Shown: positions 16,614 through 25,286, counted from the stretch's first letter. The stretch: 64,000 nt of DNA from Catenulispora acidiphila DSM 44928 (GCF_000024025.1 NC_013131.1:5952001-6016000), one strand, 5' to 3'. Numbers and translations: made by a program. Notes: a model not told the origin generated them from the sequence alone.

Positions 16614-18872
16614 TCACCCGCCGCTCGACTGCGGCAGCGGACCGCCGGTCTGCCCGGTGGAACTCGTCGAGCTCGGCTTCGGCTTCGTCGGCCGCGACCG
16701 CGTCGAGGACGGCGGCTGCGACTTCGACGACGTCGACCCGCCCCCGGACGTGGTCGTCGTGGACTTCCCGCCGCTGCTGCTCGTGGTGGTCGTCGGCGAC
16801 GGCGGCTGGTAGGTGCCGGTCGGCGACGGCGGCGAGGGCAGCCCGGTCGAGGACTTGCCCGGGGTCGCGCCGGTGGTCCCGGTGGTCGAGCCCGACGGGC
16901 TCAGCGGGTTCATCGGCGCCGCCTGGTTGTTCTGCGCGGTGAAGGTGAACTTCTGCGCGGTCGTGCCCTCCACCGCCTTGTCCATGTACGCGGCCCACAG
17001 CGGCGCGGCGACAGCGCCGCCGCCGACGGTGTCCTTGCCGGCCATGCCGTTGATCGGGGTCAGCGCCCCGCCGTCGGTCTGTCCCCAGACCGCGACCGCC
17101 GTGGACAGCGTCGGGGTGTAGCCGACGAACCAGACCGAGCCCAGCTTCGAGCCGTCGCCGGGCAGGTCGGTGGTGCCGGTCTTGCCGGCCACGTCACGGC
17201 CGTCGGCCAGCTGCGCGCCGCCGCCGGAGCCGTTGGTCACCACGTTCTGCAGCGCCTGGGTCACCTGGTCGGCGACCTGGGGGGTGAAGGCCTGCTTGGC
17301 CAGGCTCTGGTGCGCGTAGATGGTCTTGCCGCCCTGCTGCACGCTGGCGACCGTGTACGGGTCGACCTGCGAGCCGTGCGCGGCGAACGTGCCGTAGGCG
17401 GCGGCCATCTGCTCGGGGTTGGTGGACACCACGCCCAGCGGCAGCGCCGGCAGCGACTGCTGCTGCGCGGTCACCGGGATGCCGGCGGCGCGCGCGGCGT
17501 CGGCGACCTTGGTCATCCCGATCTTCTGTCCCATCTCGACGAACACGGTGTTGATCGACTGGTTCAGCGCGTACTGCACCGAGACGTCGCCGTAGCTCGT
17601 CCCGCCCTCGTTCGGGATCACCGTGTTGCTGTTCGGGAGGTGGAAGGGCGAGGTGCCGTCGAAGGTGTCGCTGACCGTGCCGCCGTTCTGCAGGTACGCG
17701 GCCAGCGCGAAGGTCTTGAACGACGAGCCCGGGGACAGCGTGCCCTGCCAGGAGGCGTTGAAGGCCTCCTTGGAGTAGTCGTCGCCGCCGTACAGGACGC
17801 GGACCGCGCCGTCTCCGGGGACGACCGTCGAGATCGCGGTGTGCACGTCAGCGTCGACGGGCCGCTTGCTCGCGTTGAGCTGGCTGGTGATCTGTGCCTT
17901 CACCGCGGCGGCCGCCGCGTCCTGCATCTTGGCGTCGAAGGTGGTGTAGATCGTGTAGCCGCCGGTCTCCAGCTGCTCGCGGCTGAGCCCGGTCTTCTGC
18001 TCGGCCTCGCCGATCGCTTCCTCGATCAGGTACTCGTCCTGGTTGTCGGTCTCGCTGCTGGGCCGCGGCCAGGGCGCCAGCGCCGGGAACTGCTGCGCGG
18101 CGCGGTCGGCGGGGGTCAGCTTGCCCATGGTGACCAGGCCGTCGAGCACGTAGTTCCAGCGTGCCTGGAGCTTGGCCATGATCGAGGGGTCCTTGGGCGC
18201 CAGCTCGTAGTACGAGGGGGCGTTCACCAGAGCGGCCATCACGGCGCCCTCGGCGACCGAGAGCTGGTTGATGTCCTTGCTGAACCAGGCGCGGGCGCCC
18301 ATCTGGACGCCGGAGGCGCCGCGGCCGAAGTACACGGTGTTGAGGTAGCCCTGCAGGATCTCGGACTTGGGCTGCTTCTCCGAGATCTTCAGGGCTATGA
18401 CCGCTTCCTTGACCTTGCGCGACAGGGTGCGCTCGTCGGTGAGGTAGGCGTTCTTCACGTACTGCTGCGTGATCGTGGAGCCACCCTGCGTGGAGCCGCC
18501 GCCAAGGTCGTTGAGCAGGGCACGGGCCGTGCCGGTGAGCGAGATCGCGCCGTCGGACCAGAAGTTGCGGTCCTCGGCGGACAGGAAGGCGTTCTGCACC
18601 GGGACCGGGACCTGCGCCAGCGGCACGTCCTGGCGGATCTCCGGACCGCGCCGGCCCAGCACCACGCCCTTGTCGTCGACCACGGTCAGGTGCTGCTGGG
18701 TCACCGTCTCGTTGATCGGCGGGATGGAGATCGACGCGTAGACCGCCCACGCCCCGCCGGTCACCAGCAGCACGAACGCGATCAGCGTGCTGGCGACCAG
18801 CCGCCAGGACGGCAGCCAGTGCCGCAGCCCGGCCTTCCCGCGGCGCGGGTAGTCGATCACACGCAGGGCCAT
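16614..18872 (-). CDS. class A penicillin-binding protein
   Basis: Bifunctional peptidoglycan synthase of 752 residues. A cytoplasmic start with one membrane anchor (about 25-47) is followed by a glycosyltransferase GT51 domain with catalytic Glu in SAEDRNFW (about 100) and GGSTITQQYVKN (about 131). The transpeptidase domain has the nucleophile motif SSFK (about 383), SIN (about 440) and KTGTT (about 562). From about 640 a Ser/Thr/Pro-rich tail of 110 residues follows, probably disordered outside the cell. ATG 18872 has GAGGAG nine bases upstream. Confidence 0.95.
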   Translation of the reverse strand: MALRVIDYPRRGKAGLRHWLPSWRLVASTLIAFVLLVTGGAWAVYASISIPPINETVTQQHLTVVDDKGVVLGRRGPEIRQDVPLAQVPVPVQNAFLSAEDRNFWSDGAISLTGTARALLNDLGGGSTQGGSTITQQYVKNAYLTDERTLSRKVKEAVIALKISEKQPKSEILQGYLNTVYFGRGASGVQMGARAWFSKDINQLSVAEGAVMAALVNAPSYYELAPKDPSIMAKLQARWNYVLDGLVTMGKLTPADRAAQQFPALAPWPRPSSETDNQDEYLIEEAIGEAEQKTGLSREQLETGGYTIYTTFDAKMQDAAAAAVKAQITSQLNASKRPVDADVHTAISTVVPGDGAVRVLYGGDDYSKEAFNASWQGTLSPGSSFKTFALAAYLQNGGTVSDTFDGTSPFHLPNSNTVIPNEGGTSYGDVSVQYALNQSINTVFVEMGQKIGMTKVADAARAAGIPVTAQQQSLPALPLGVVSTNPEQMAAAYGTFAAHGSQVDPYTVASVQQGGKTIYAHQSLAKQAFTPQVADQVTQALQNVVTNGSGGGAQLADGRDVAGKTGTTDLPGDGSKLGSVWFVGYTPTLSTAVAVWGQTDGGALTPINGMAGKDTVGGGAVAAPLWAAYMDKAVEGTTAQKFTFTAQNNQAAPMNPLSPSGSTTGTTGATPGKSSTGLPSPPSPTGTYQPPSPTTTTSSSGGKSTTTTSGGGSTSSKSQPPSSTRSRPTKPKPSSTSSTGQTGGPLPQSSGG

Positions 18873-19045
18873 GGGGAACGGCTCCTCATCCGGGCCCCTG
18901 CCGACTCGGCAGACCCTTTGCAGTCATTGTCTTCGGACGTCAACACATCAGACCATCGTGATCTGAAGAAACTGAAAATATACGGAGGAACCGGTCGTGA
19001 TCCACCTCTCATCACGGTCCGCGTCCTCCCGCCGACGGATCGAGT

Positions 19046-19066
19046 AGTTGCGAACTCTTCGCAACT
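19046..19066. promoter_or_regulatory. predicted Nur (nickel) operator
   Basis: Perfect dyad with 9-bp arms AGTTGCGAA and TTCGCAACT around CTC. Its core TTGCGA-N5-TCGCAA matches the spacing and outer bases of the Streptomyces Nur box (TTGCaa-N5-ttGCAA). It lies about 95 bases before a nickel transporter gene. Upstream of it (18873-19045) there is a weaker CGTGAT/ATCACG dyad at 18996-19016 and a short A/T-rich stretch. Confidence 0.7.
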
Positions 19067-19076
19067 GCAAAATAAT
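19048..19076 (+). promoter_or_regulatory. promoter of the nickel transporter
   Basis: TTGCGA at 19048-19053 and AATAAT at 19071-19076 with a 17-base spacer. The -35 element lies inside the Nur-like dyad, so a bound repressor would block RNA polymerase. A GC hairpin (GCCGCC/GGCGGC near 19108-19130) follows in the leader. Confidence 0.6.
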
Positions 19077-19159
19077 CGCGTCTGGGGCGGGCCGCCGTCC
19101 TCCCCCGCCGCCGAGCCCGGCGGCGGCCTGTCAGCGAGCAGTAGGGGGCGTCCAGCGCC

Positions 19160-20326
19160 ATGACCGCGACCACAGCAGGCACCGACAGCGCGGGCCCGGC
19201 CACGACGGCCGCGCCGGCCGGATCCCGGCTGGCCCGCATCCGGGCGAGCCTGACCCCCGCCGAGTGGGGACGGGTCGGGGGCATGTTCGGCTTCATCGCG
19301 CTGCTGCACGTGGTCGGCTGGGGCATCCTGGCCGCGCTGGTCGTCCCGGGCCACTACCAGCTGCAGGGCGGCCTGTTCGGCTTCGGCACCGGTCTGACCG
19401 CCTACACCCTGGGCATGCGGCACGCCTTCGACGCCGACCACATCGCGGCGATCGACAACACCACCCGCAAGCTGATGGCCGAGGGCAAGCGCCCGCTGTC
19501 GGTCGGCTTCTGGTTCTCCCTGGGGCACTCCACGATCGTGGTCGTCCTGACCCTGCTGCTGGGCCTCGGGCTGAAGGGCCTGGGAGTCGAGCTGAGCGAT
19601 GACAAGTCCGGGCTGCACAGCTTCGGCGGCCTGATCGGGACCACGGTCTCCGGCACGTTCCTGTACCTGATCGCGATCATCAACCTGGTGGTGCTGGTCG
19701 GGATCCTGAAGGTGTTCCGGCAGATGCGGCGCGGGGAGTTCGACGAGGCCACGCTCGAGGAGCACCTGAACAACCGCGGCCTGATGAACCGGTTCCTGGG
19801 CCGGGCCATGAAGGCGGTGACCAAGCCCTGGCAGATCTACCCGGTCGGCGTGCTGTTCGGGCTGGGCTTCGACACCGTCACCGAGGTCGGGCTGCTGGTG
19901 CTGGCCGGCACGTCGGTGGCCTCGGGGCTGCCCTGGTACGCGGTGATGTGCCTGCCGGTCCTGTTCGCCGCGGGCATGTCGCTGCTGGACACCATCGACG
20001 GCTCGTTCATGAACTTCGCCTACGGCTGGGCCTTCTCCAAGCCGGTGCGCAAGGTGTTCTACAACATCACGATCACCGGCCTGTCGGTGGCCGTGGCGCT
20101 GATCATCGGCACCATCGAGCTGCTGAGCATCCTGCAGGACAAGCTGAACCTGACCGGCGGCTTCTGGAACTGGATCGCCAACGTCGACCTGAACAGCATC
20201 GGGTTCGCCATCGTGGGCATGTTCCTGCTGGTGTGGCTGGCCGCCGTGGCGGTGTGGAAGTTCGGCCGGATCGAGCAGAAGTGGACCGCGGCGCTGCCGG
20301 TGGCCGAGGATGTTACCGACCAGTAG
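19160..20326 (+). CDS. NiCoT nickel/cobalt permease
   Basis: Secondary metal permease of 388 residues from the HoxN/HupN/NixA family. The signature RHAFDADHIAAIDN (HX4DH, about 86-99) in the second membrane segment selects the metal; FSLGHSTIVV and LGFDTVTEVG are the other family motifs. About eight membrane segments are visible. It begins at ATG 19160 with AGGGGG upstream. The predicted Nur box makes nickel the likelier substrate; nickel could serve urease, hydrogenase or nickel superoxide dismutase, none of which is in the window. Confidence 0.95.
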   Translation: MTATTAGTDSAGPATTAAPAGSRLARIRASLTPAEWGRVGGMFGFIALLHVVGWGILAALVVPGHYQLQGGLFGFGTGLTAYTLGMRHAFDADHIAAIDNTTRKLMAEGKRPLSVGFWFSLGHSTIVVVLTLLLGLGLKGLGVELSDDKSGLHSFGGLIGTTVSGTFLYLIAIINLVVLVGILKVFRQMRRGEFDEATLEEHLNNRGLMNRFLGRAMKAVTKPWQIYPVGVLFGLGFDTVTEVGLLVLAGTSVASGLPWYAVMCLPVLFAAGMSLLDTIDGSFMNFAYGWAFSKPVRKVFYNITITGLSVAVALIIGTIELLSILQDKLNLTGGFWNWIANVDLNSIGFAIVGMFLLVWLAAVAVWKFGRIEQKWTAALPVAEDVTDQ

Positions 20327-20329
20327 GAT
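20324..20329 (+). promoter_or_regulatory. -10 box of the DUF4442 gene, probably leaderless
   Basis: TAGGAT, beginning with the stop codon of the nickel permease gene, ends six bases before ATG 20336. No clear -35 element is seen. Confidence 0.4.
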
Positions 20330-20335
20330 CATGGC

Positions 20336-20800
20336 ATGACCGCAGCAGAGCAAGAGCCTTTCGACGTCGGCGCCTTCCTGACCGCCGCCGTCCCCATGGT
20401 CGGCACGCTGGCCCTGGAGTACGTCGAGGTCGCGCCGGAGCGCGCCGTGCTGAAGTTCCGCGACCAGGCGCCGTATCGGAACCACATCGGCGGACCCCAC
20501 GCCGGCGCGATGTTCACGCTGGCGGAATCCGCCTCCGGCGCGATCGTCGCCGCCGCGTTCGGCCACCTCATGGCTGAAGCCACTCCCCTGCCCACCACCG
20601 CCACCATCGACTTCAAGAAGGTCGCGCGCGGCGACATCACGGCCACCGCCACGCTCGGGCGACCGGTCGACGACATCCTGGCCGAGCTCAAGGGCGGCAC
20701 CCGCCCCGAGTTCCCCATCCACGTCGCCATCCAGCGCGACAACGACGCAGCCGTCACCGGCGAGATGACCATCATCTGGACCCTGCGGCCCAATAACTGA
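20336..20800 (+). CDS. DUF4442 hotdog-fold thioesterase-like protein
   Basis: Protein of 154 residues with a single hotdog fold. HIGGPHAGAMFTLAESASGAI is the central helix region expected in DUF4442/PaaI-like acyl-CoA thioesterases, followed by the strand PTTATIDFKKVARGDITATA. The substrate is unknown. The first ten bases after the permease stop hold only the predicted -10 box, so the gene probably has its own leaderless promoter besides read-through. Confidence 0.82.
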   Translation: MTAAEQEPFDVGAFLTAAVPMVGTLALEYVEVAPERAVLKFRDQAPYRNHIGGPHAGAMFTLAESASGAIVAAAFGHLMAEATPLPTTATIDFKKVARGDITATATLGRPVDDILAELKGGTRPEFPIHVAIQRDNDAAVTGEMTIIWTLRPNN

Positions 20801-20917
20801 ATACCCGCCCACCCGTCGCCCACCACCACCCGTTAAGGAGACGCTGCGCGTCGCAGGTTTCACTCACATATAAAACGTCGCGAGAGCGCAAAAGGTTGCT
20901 TCCCAATTTGCCAGCGA

Positions 20918-20947
20918 GCCCGCCGGACGATCTTCGCTCCGGCGGGC
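20918..20947. terminator. bidirectional hairpin terminator
   Basis: Perfect 10-bp stem GCCCGCCGGA (20918-20927) and TCCGGCGGGC (20938-20947) with a 10-base loop, between the convergent DUF4442 and PaaI-type genes. Confidence 0.75.
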
Positions 20948-20975
20948 CGCACCTGGTCAGGGAACTGATTCACCG

Positions 20976-21389
20976 TCAGGACACACAGAGCACCGAACCC
21001 TGGGCCACCGCGCTGAGGACCCGTGCGCCGTCCTCCGCCACGGCGTACAGGTCGCACCGGCACACGGCCTGGCGTCGTCCGGTGTAGGTGACCTCAGCCT
21101 CGGCCCGCAGCGTCACCCCGGACGCCGGCCGCACATAGCTGATGGTGACTCCGCTGGTGAGTACCTCCGGGCCGAGCGTCGAGCCGGCCGCGAAGGTGAT
21201 GGCGTTGTCCGCCGCGTAGGCGAGGACTCCGCCGTGCAGGAACCCGTTCTGCTGCTTGAGGTTTTCGCGCATGGGGACCGCTAGGATCGCGCGCCCCTTT
21301 TCGAAGACCTCCAGCCGGGCCCCGAGCAAAACGCTGAACGGCTGCGCGGCTAACACCATGCGCGCCGTTCCGATGTCGAGGGTGACCAT
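20976..21389 (-). CDS. PaaI-family hotdog thioesterase
   Basis: Protein of 137 residues with one hotdog fold. NGFLHGGVLAYAADNAITFAA is the diagnostic motif (HGG followed by the Asp/Asn of the catalytic helix), then TSGVTISYVRPASGVTLRAEA. It should hydrolyse a small or medium acyl-CoA. It starts at ATG 21389 and diverges from a TetR regulator about 100 bases away, which may control it. It is unrelated in detail to the DUF4442 neighbour, so they are two different branches of the fold. Confidence 0.86.
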   Translation of the reverse strand: MVTLDIGTARMVLAAQPFSVLLGARLEVFEKGRAILAVPMRENLKQQNGFLHGGVLAYAADNAITFAAGSTLGPEVLTSGVTISYVRPASGVTLRAEAEVTYTGRRQAVCRCDLYAVAEDGARVLSAVAQGSVLCVS

Positions 21390-21479
21390 GGAGGTCCATT
21401 GAGCGGATCGCAGAGCCCGGCGTCAAATCGGCGGGCGGGGTGGGGTCCCCGTGAGATCCCGGCAAGGTTCCCGGTGGCG

Positions 21480-21485
21480 TAGATT
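21480..21485 (+). promoter_or_regulatory. -10 box of the TetR gene, probably leaderless
   Basis: TAGATT ends six bases before GTG 21492, placing the transcription start at the start codon. Confidence 0.45.
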
Positions 21486-21491
21486 CCTGCC

Positions 21492-22127
21492 GTGGATCCC
21501 GACACCCTGCCCGCACCGTTGCCGCGCGGCAACCACGGCCTGAGCCGCGAGGAGGTCAGCGCGGCGCAACGCACGCGGCTCCTGAACGGGATGCTGGAGG
21601 TCGTGGCCGAGCGCGGGTACGCCGCGGCGACGGTCGGCGCGGTGCTGTCGCGGGCCCGCATCTCCCGCCAGACGTTCTACGAGCACTTCACCGACAAGCA
21701 GGACTGCTTCCTGGCCGCCTTCGACCGCTCGGCGGACCGCTTCGCCCTGCTCATCGAGCACTCCCTCGGCTCCCCGAAGGACCCGGCGCTGCAACGCCTG
21801 GACCGCATCATCGAGGCCTACCTGGGAGCCCTGGCCGCCAACCCGACCCTGGCCCGCATCTTCATGATCGAGATCTACGCCGCCGGCTACCCCGCCGTCT
21901 CCCGCCGCCTGGCCCGCGCCGAAGCCTTCGCCGCGATCCTGGCCGAAGCCGTCACCATCGGCCGCCCCTGGCGCGGCGGCCTGGACCCGCTGTTCGTGGC
22001 GCGCGCCGTCACCGGAGCCGTCAGCGGCCTGGTGACCGAGCAGATCAACGCCGGGGAGATCAAGTCGCTGCCGGAACTGCGGCCGCAGATCGTCGCGTTC
22101 GTGGCGGGGTTGTCGGCGGAAGACTGA
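21492..22127 (+). CDS. TetR/AcrR-family regulator
   Basis: Repressor of 211 residues. The N-terminal helix-turn-helix lies at about 25-72 (LLNGMLEVVAERGYAAATV, then ISRQTFYEHFTDKQDCFLAAF). The C-terminal ligand domain is generic. The GTG start sits next to a TAnnnT box with no ribosome site, as in leaderless mRNAs. The divergent thioesterase gene is the nearest likely target. Confidence 0.9.
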   Translation: MDPDTLPAPLPRGNHGLSREEVSAAQRTRLLNGMLEVVAERGYAAATVGAVLSRARISRQTFYEHFTDKQDCFLAAFDRSADRFALLIEHSLGSPKDPALQRLDRIIEAYLGALAANPTLARIFMIEIYAAGYPAVSRRLARAEAFAAILAEAVTIGRPWRGGLDPLFVARAVTGAVSGLVTEQINAGEIKSLPELRPQIVAFVAGLSAED

Positions 22128-22192
22128 GCCGGGATGGCGACTACGCCGGTGAGCAGGCCCAGGAGTCGAGCCCGCGCGCTCCGGCGGGCGCG

Positions 22193-23020
22193 TCAACCGT
22201 GATGGCCGCCGCCGCCGAAGCCGCCCGAACCCGCGTGGTGGCCGGAATGCGAGCCGAAGTCGGTCGGCGTGTGATGGTGGTGGCCTCCGCCGGAGCCGTG
22301 CGAGCTGTACGTGTCGAGCCGGTACTCCAGGCGTAGAACCGTCGTCAGTTCTTTGGTCATCTTCGCGATGCCGCTGGACAGCGCCTCGGCCACAGCCGCC
22401 GCCAATTCGGCGTCGGCAGCCGTCGCCGCGGCGCGCATGCTCTCGGTGACTTCCTCGGGAACGGCGAACCGGGCCAGCCGCCTGCGCGCCACCAGCCGAT
22501 GCGGCCCGCGGTACAGACAGGGACCCAGGCCGCAGGCGTGGACGATGCCGGCCAGCGCGTGGTCGTCAGCGGTCGCGGACACCTCGCCGTGCGCCACGCG
22601 ATCGATCCGGGCGCGCGCCGAGGACACCCGTTCTTGATCGCGCACCGTGATGTGCGTGTATCTGGCCAGGCCCTGTGCGCGGCGCTCGACCCGGATCACC
22701 TGCTGACGTCCCAGCAGCGCGACGTACTGGCCCAGCGCCGCTTCGGACTCACCCGACGCGCGCTGCCCCCGCAGCCACTCCTCGACCTTCGGCGGCTTCG
22801 CCTCGGAGCTCAGCGAGTGCAAGGCGTGGTCCACCAATCGATGGCCGACCGGCGAGGCGTCCTTGGTCGCGATCCGGCCCTCCTCCACCGCCACTCGCCC
22901 GGCCAGGCTCAGCTCCAGCAGTTCCACGGCGCGCAGCGCGGGCGACATGCGCTCGACGTTCCGGATCCTGCCGCTGCGCGGATGGATGGCGAGCAGTAGG
23001 AGATCCTCCCCCAGTGTCAT
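22193..23020 (-). CDS. GPP34-family protein with His/Gly-rich tail
   Basis: Protein of 275 residues related to Golgi phosphoprotein 3, a family that binds phosphoinositides in eukaryotes and is common but poorly understood in actinomycetes. MTLGEDLLLLAIHPRSGRI at the start and ALRAVELLELSLAGRVAVEEG are characteristic. The last 40 residues are an unusual tail of His and Gly (HGSGGGHHHHTP and later SHSGHHAGSGG), able to bind divalent metals. No close ribosome site is seen before ATG 23020. Confidence 0.85.
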   Translation of the reverse strand: MTLGEDLLLLAIHPRSGRIRNVERMSPALRAVELLELSLAGRVAVEEGRIATKDASPVGHRLVDHALHSLSSEAKPPKVEEWLRGQRASGESEAALGQYVALLGRQQVIRVERRAQGLARYTHITVRDQERVSSARARIDRVAHGEVSATADDHALAGIVHACGLGPCLYRGPHRLVARRRLARFAVPEEVTESMRAAATAADAELAAAVAEALSSGIAKMTKELTTVLRLEYRLDTYSSHGSGGGHHHHTPTDFGSHSGHHAGSGGFGGGGHHG

Positions 23021-23200
23021 AACTCTGAGGTTAGACGCGCGTGGCGCCCTAAGCCATAGATCAGCGCTCTGAGCTACAGCTCACCCCTGCTCGGACGACT
23101 GGTCCCGGTCACAGCGAACCCGGCACCCCTGTGGATGCCGGGCTCGCTCCCCTCCGGTGATGCCGCAATGACGCGCTCGGTTCCTGCGCGCCTCAGCGCC

Positions 23201-24358
23201 TCAGCGCCGCAGCAGCAGGTTCACATCCCCGAACTCGTGCCACAGGTACCGCGCTGCCAGCGCCGCGTCGTAGCTGGCGCGGATCAGGCGTGGCCCGGCG
23301 ATCGCGGTCAGCATCAGCAGGTGTGAGGCTTCCGGCTCGTGGAAGCCGGTCAGGAGGCCGTCGACGGCGCGGACACCGCGTTGCGGTGTGATGATCAGCT
23401 CGGTCCAGCCTTGGCCGGGGTGGACCGTCCCCTCCTCGTCGGCGACCGATTCCAGGGCGCGGACTGCTGTGGTGCCGATGGCGATGACGCGGCCGCCGCG
23501 GGCTCGGACGTGGTTGACCAGCTCTGCGGTCGCCTCGGGGACCGAGTACCACTCCGCGTAGGGCTTCTCGTGGGCCTCGGGTGAGGCGACACCGGTGTGC
23601 AGGGTGATCGGTGCGATGTAGACGCCCTTGGCGACCAGGCGGGCGACCACGTCGGTGGAGAAGGGGCGGGCGGCGCTGGGCATCTCGGCGCTGCCGGGGA
23701 TGGCGGCGAACACGGTCTGGTAGGCCGTGATCGGCCAGTCGCGGTCGACGTAGTCGTAGCGGATGGCGCGGCCGTGCCGGGTCAGGTAGTCGGCGACCGA
23801 CATGCCCAGGTCCAGGCGGGCCACCCACAGGCGGCGGGTGTAGGGGCGCAGCAGGGTCACCGTCGCGCCGCCGGTCACGCGCAGGCGCAGGCCGGGGGTC
23901 GCCGGGCTGTCCGGGTCCTGCGAATCCGGGCCCAGGGCGAACGGCCTGGTCGAGCCGTCCGCCATCGGCCGGCGCAGCTCGACGATCCAGGCGTCCGGGT
24001 CCTGCGGCGTGCCGGTCGAGACGTGCAGCACCACCCGCGTGCCGGAGTCGGGGTCCACGGCGTCCAGCGCGGCGGGCAGCGTGCCGGAGTTGTTCACGAC
24101 CAGCAGGTCGCCGGGCTCCAGGACGTCCGGCAGGTCGGAGAACACGTAGTGCGCGACCTCGGGGTCGTCGGCGCCGCGTCCCCGCGCGACCAGCAGCCGC
24201 ACGCCGTCCCGGTCCAGGCCGCGCGCCTCGGCGGGCTTGCGGGCCAGCAGGTCGGAGGAGACGCGGAACCCGGTGCCCAGGGGACCTGGAGGGATCGCCG
24301 ATTCCTCAGACGGCACAGCAGCGTTCACAACAGAGGGCTCGTGCAGCACTATCGACAT
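23201..24358 (-). CDS. QueA-like SAM:tRNA ribosyltransferase-isomerase
   Basis: Protein of 385 residues from the QueA family, which transfers and isomerises the ribosyl part of S-adenosylmethionine onto 7-aminomethyl-7-deazaguanine in tRNA. Motifs: GDLLVVNNSGTLPAAL (about 79-94), ITLHTGVASPEAHEKPYAEWY (about 246-266) and VIAIGTTAVRALESVA. It is translationally linked to the SDR gene, beginning one base after that stop with a good GGAGGTGA ribosome site. No other queuosine genes are in the window, so a different substrate for this actinobacterial branch is possible. Confidence 0.88.
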   Translation of the reverse strand: MSIVLHEPSVVNAAVPSEESAIPPGPLGTGFRVSSDLLARKPAEARGLDRDGVRLLVARGRGADDPEVAHYVFSDLPDVLEPGDLLVVNNSGTLPAALDAVDPDSGTRVVLHVSTGTPQDPDAWIVELRRPMADGSTRPFALGPDSQDPDSPATPGLRLRVTGGATVTLLRPYTRRLWVARLDLGMSVADYLTRHGRAIRYDYVDRDWPITAYQTVFAAIPGSAEMPSAARPFSTDVVARLVAKGVYIAPITLHTGVASPEAHEKPYAEWYSVPEATAELVNHVRARGGRVIAIGTTAVRALESVADEEGTVHPGQGWTELIITPQRGVRAVDGLLTGFHEPEASHLLMLTAIAGPRLIRASYDAALAARYLWHEFGDVNLLLRR

Positions 24359-24359
24359 C

Positions 24360-25139
24360 TCAGCTCACCTCCACATCAGCCGCGGCGGACCGGGGCAGCA
24401 GGTCGGAGGCCTGATACCGCCCCGACGGCCGCCGCTCGTCGATCAGCCGCAGAAAGGCCGGCACCACGGTCGCCGGCAGCGGCAGCTCGCTGATGTCCTC
24501 GCCGGGGAAGGCGTCCTGGTGCATCTGCGTCTGCAGGTCGCCGGGATCCACCGCCCAGATCCGCACCTGCGGCTCCTCCAGCCCGAAGATCGCCGTGGCA
24601 TGGTCCAGCGCGGCCTTGGACGCGCCGTACCCGCCCCAGCCCTCGTAGGGCTCGACGGCGGCGTCGGAGGAGATGTTGACGACCTCGCCGCCGTGCTGGC
24701 GCAGCTGCGGCAGCAGCAGCTGGGTGAGCGCCAGCGGCGCCACCACGTTCACCGCGAAGGTCTGCTCCAGCGCCGCCAGCGGGAAGTGCGCGAGGGCCGG
24801 CAGCGGCGAGCCGCCGAGGCTGGAGGCGTTGTTCACCAGCAGGCTGGCGCCGCCGAGTTCGGAGGCCGCCTCGGCGAGGTCGGCGCGGTGGGCGTCGTCG
24901 GTGACGTCGCCGGACAGCGCGACGACCGTGGTGAGCGCCGCCAGCTCGGCGTGCGCGGCGGCCAGCCGGTCGGCGGTCCGGGCGTCGATGACCAGGGACC
25001 AGCCGCGCTCGGCCAGGCCGCGGGCCAGTGCCAGGCCCAGGCCCTGGGAGGCGCCGGTGATGACGGCGACCGGGTTGCCGCTCCAGGCGCCGGCCGGGAC
25101 GCGTCCGGCGTTCTCGGTCTGCTTCGTAGTCGAGTTCAT
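24360..25139 (-). CDS. SDR-family oxidoreductase
   Basis: NAD(P)-dependent short-chain dehydrogenase of 259 residues. The cofactor motif TGASQGLGLALARGL, NNASSLGG, and the catalytic Ser (NISSDAA) with YGASK (Tyr and Lys) are all present. It is the first gene of a two-gene operon with the QueA-like protein. ATG 25139 is my choice; GTG 25148 is in frame and has a similar upstream purine run. The substrate is unknown. Confidence 0.9.
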   Translation of the reverse strand: MNSTTKQTENAGRVPAGAWSGNPVAVITGASQGLGLALARGLAERGWSLVIDARTADRLAAAHAELAALTTVVALSGDVTDDAHRADLAEAASELGGASLLVNNASSLGGSPLPALAHFPLAALEQTFAVNVVAPLALTQLLLPQLRQHGGEVVNISSDAAVEPYEGWGGYGASKAALDHATAIFGLEEPQVRIWAVDPGDLQTQMHQDAFPGEDISELPLPATVVPAFLRLIDERRPSGRYQASDLLPRSAAADVEVS

Positions 25140-25258
25140 GCCCCTCACCCTGCTCCGCGCCGCGGCGGGGCGGATCGGGCGCGGGACCGGAATCGTGCAC
25201 CGCCCTTGGCCCTACGTCTACAGACCTAGGGCCGACCGGTCCCGCGCCCGATGGGGCG

Positions 25259-25280
25259 CGCCGATCATCGGCGATACCGT
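25259..25280 (+). promoter_or_regulatory. palindrome and possible -10 box before the GAF kinase
   Basis: Dyad CGCCGAT-C-ATCGGCG at 25259-25273, followed by TACCGT at 25275-25280, six bases before the ATG. This looks like a leaderless promoter with an operator directly upstream. Confidence 0.4.
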
Positions 25281-25286
25281 GGCGGT

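Noticed and set aside
18873-19159. NiCo or cobalamin riboswitch before the nickel permease
   Set aside because: I looked for a conserved aptamer-like arrangement and saw only the Nur-like dyad, a promoter and a simple GC hairpin.
18857-20863. Minus-strand open frame across the nickel permease and DUF4442 genes
   Set aside because: It spans two convincing plus-strand genes and their intergenic regions and shows no protein family.
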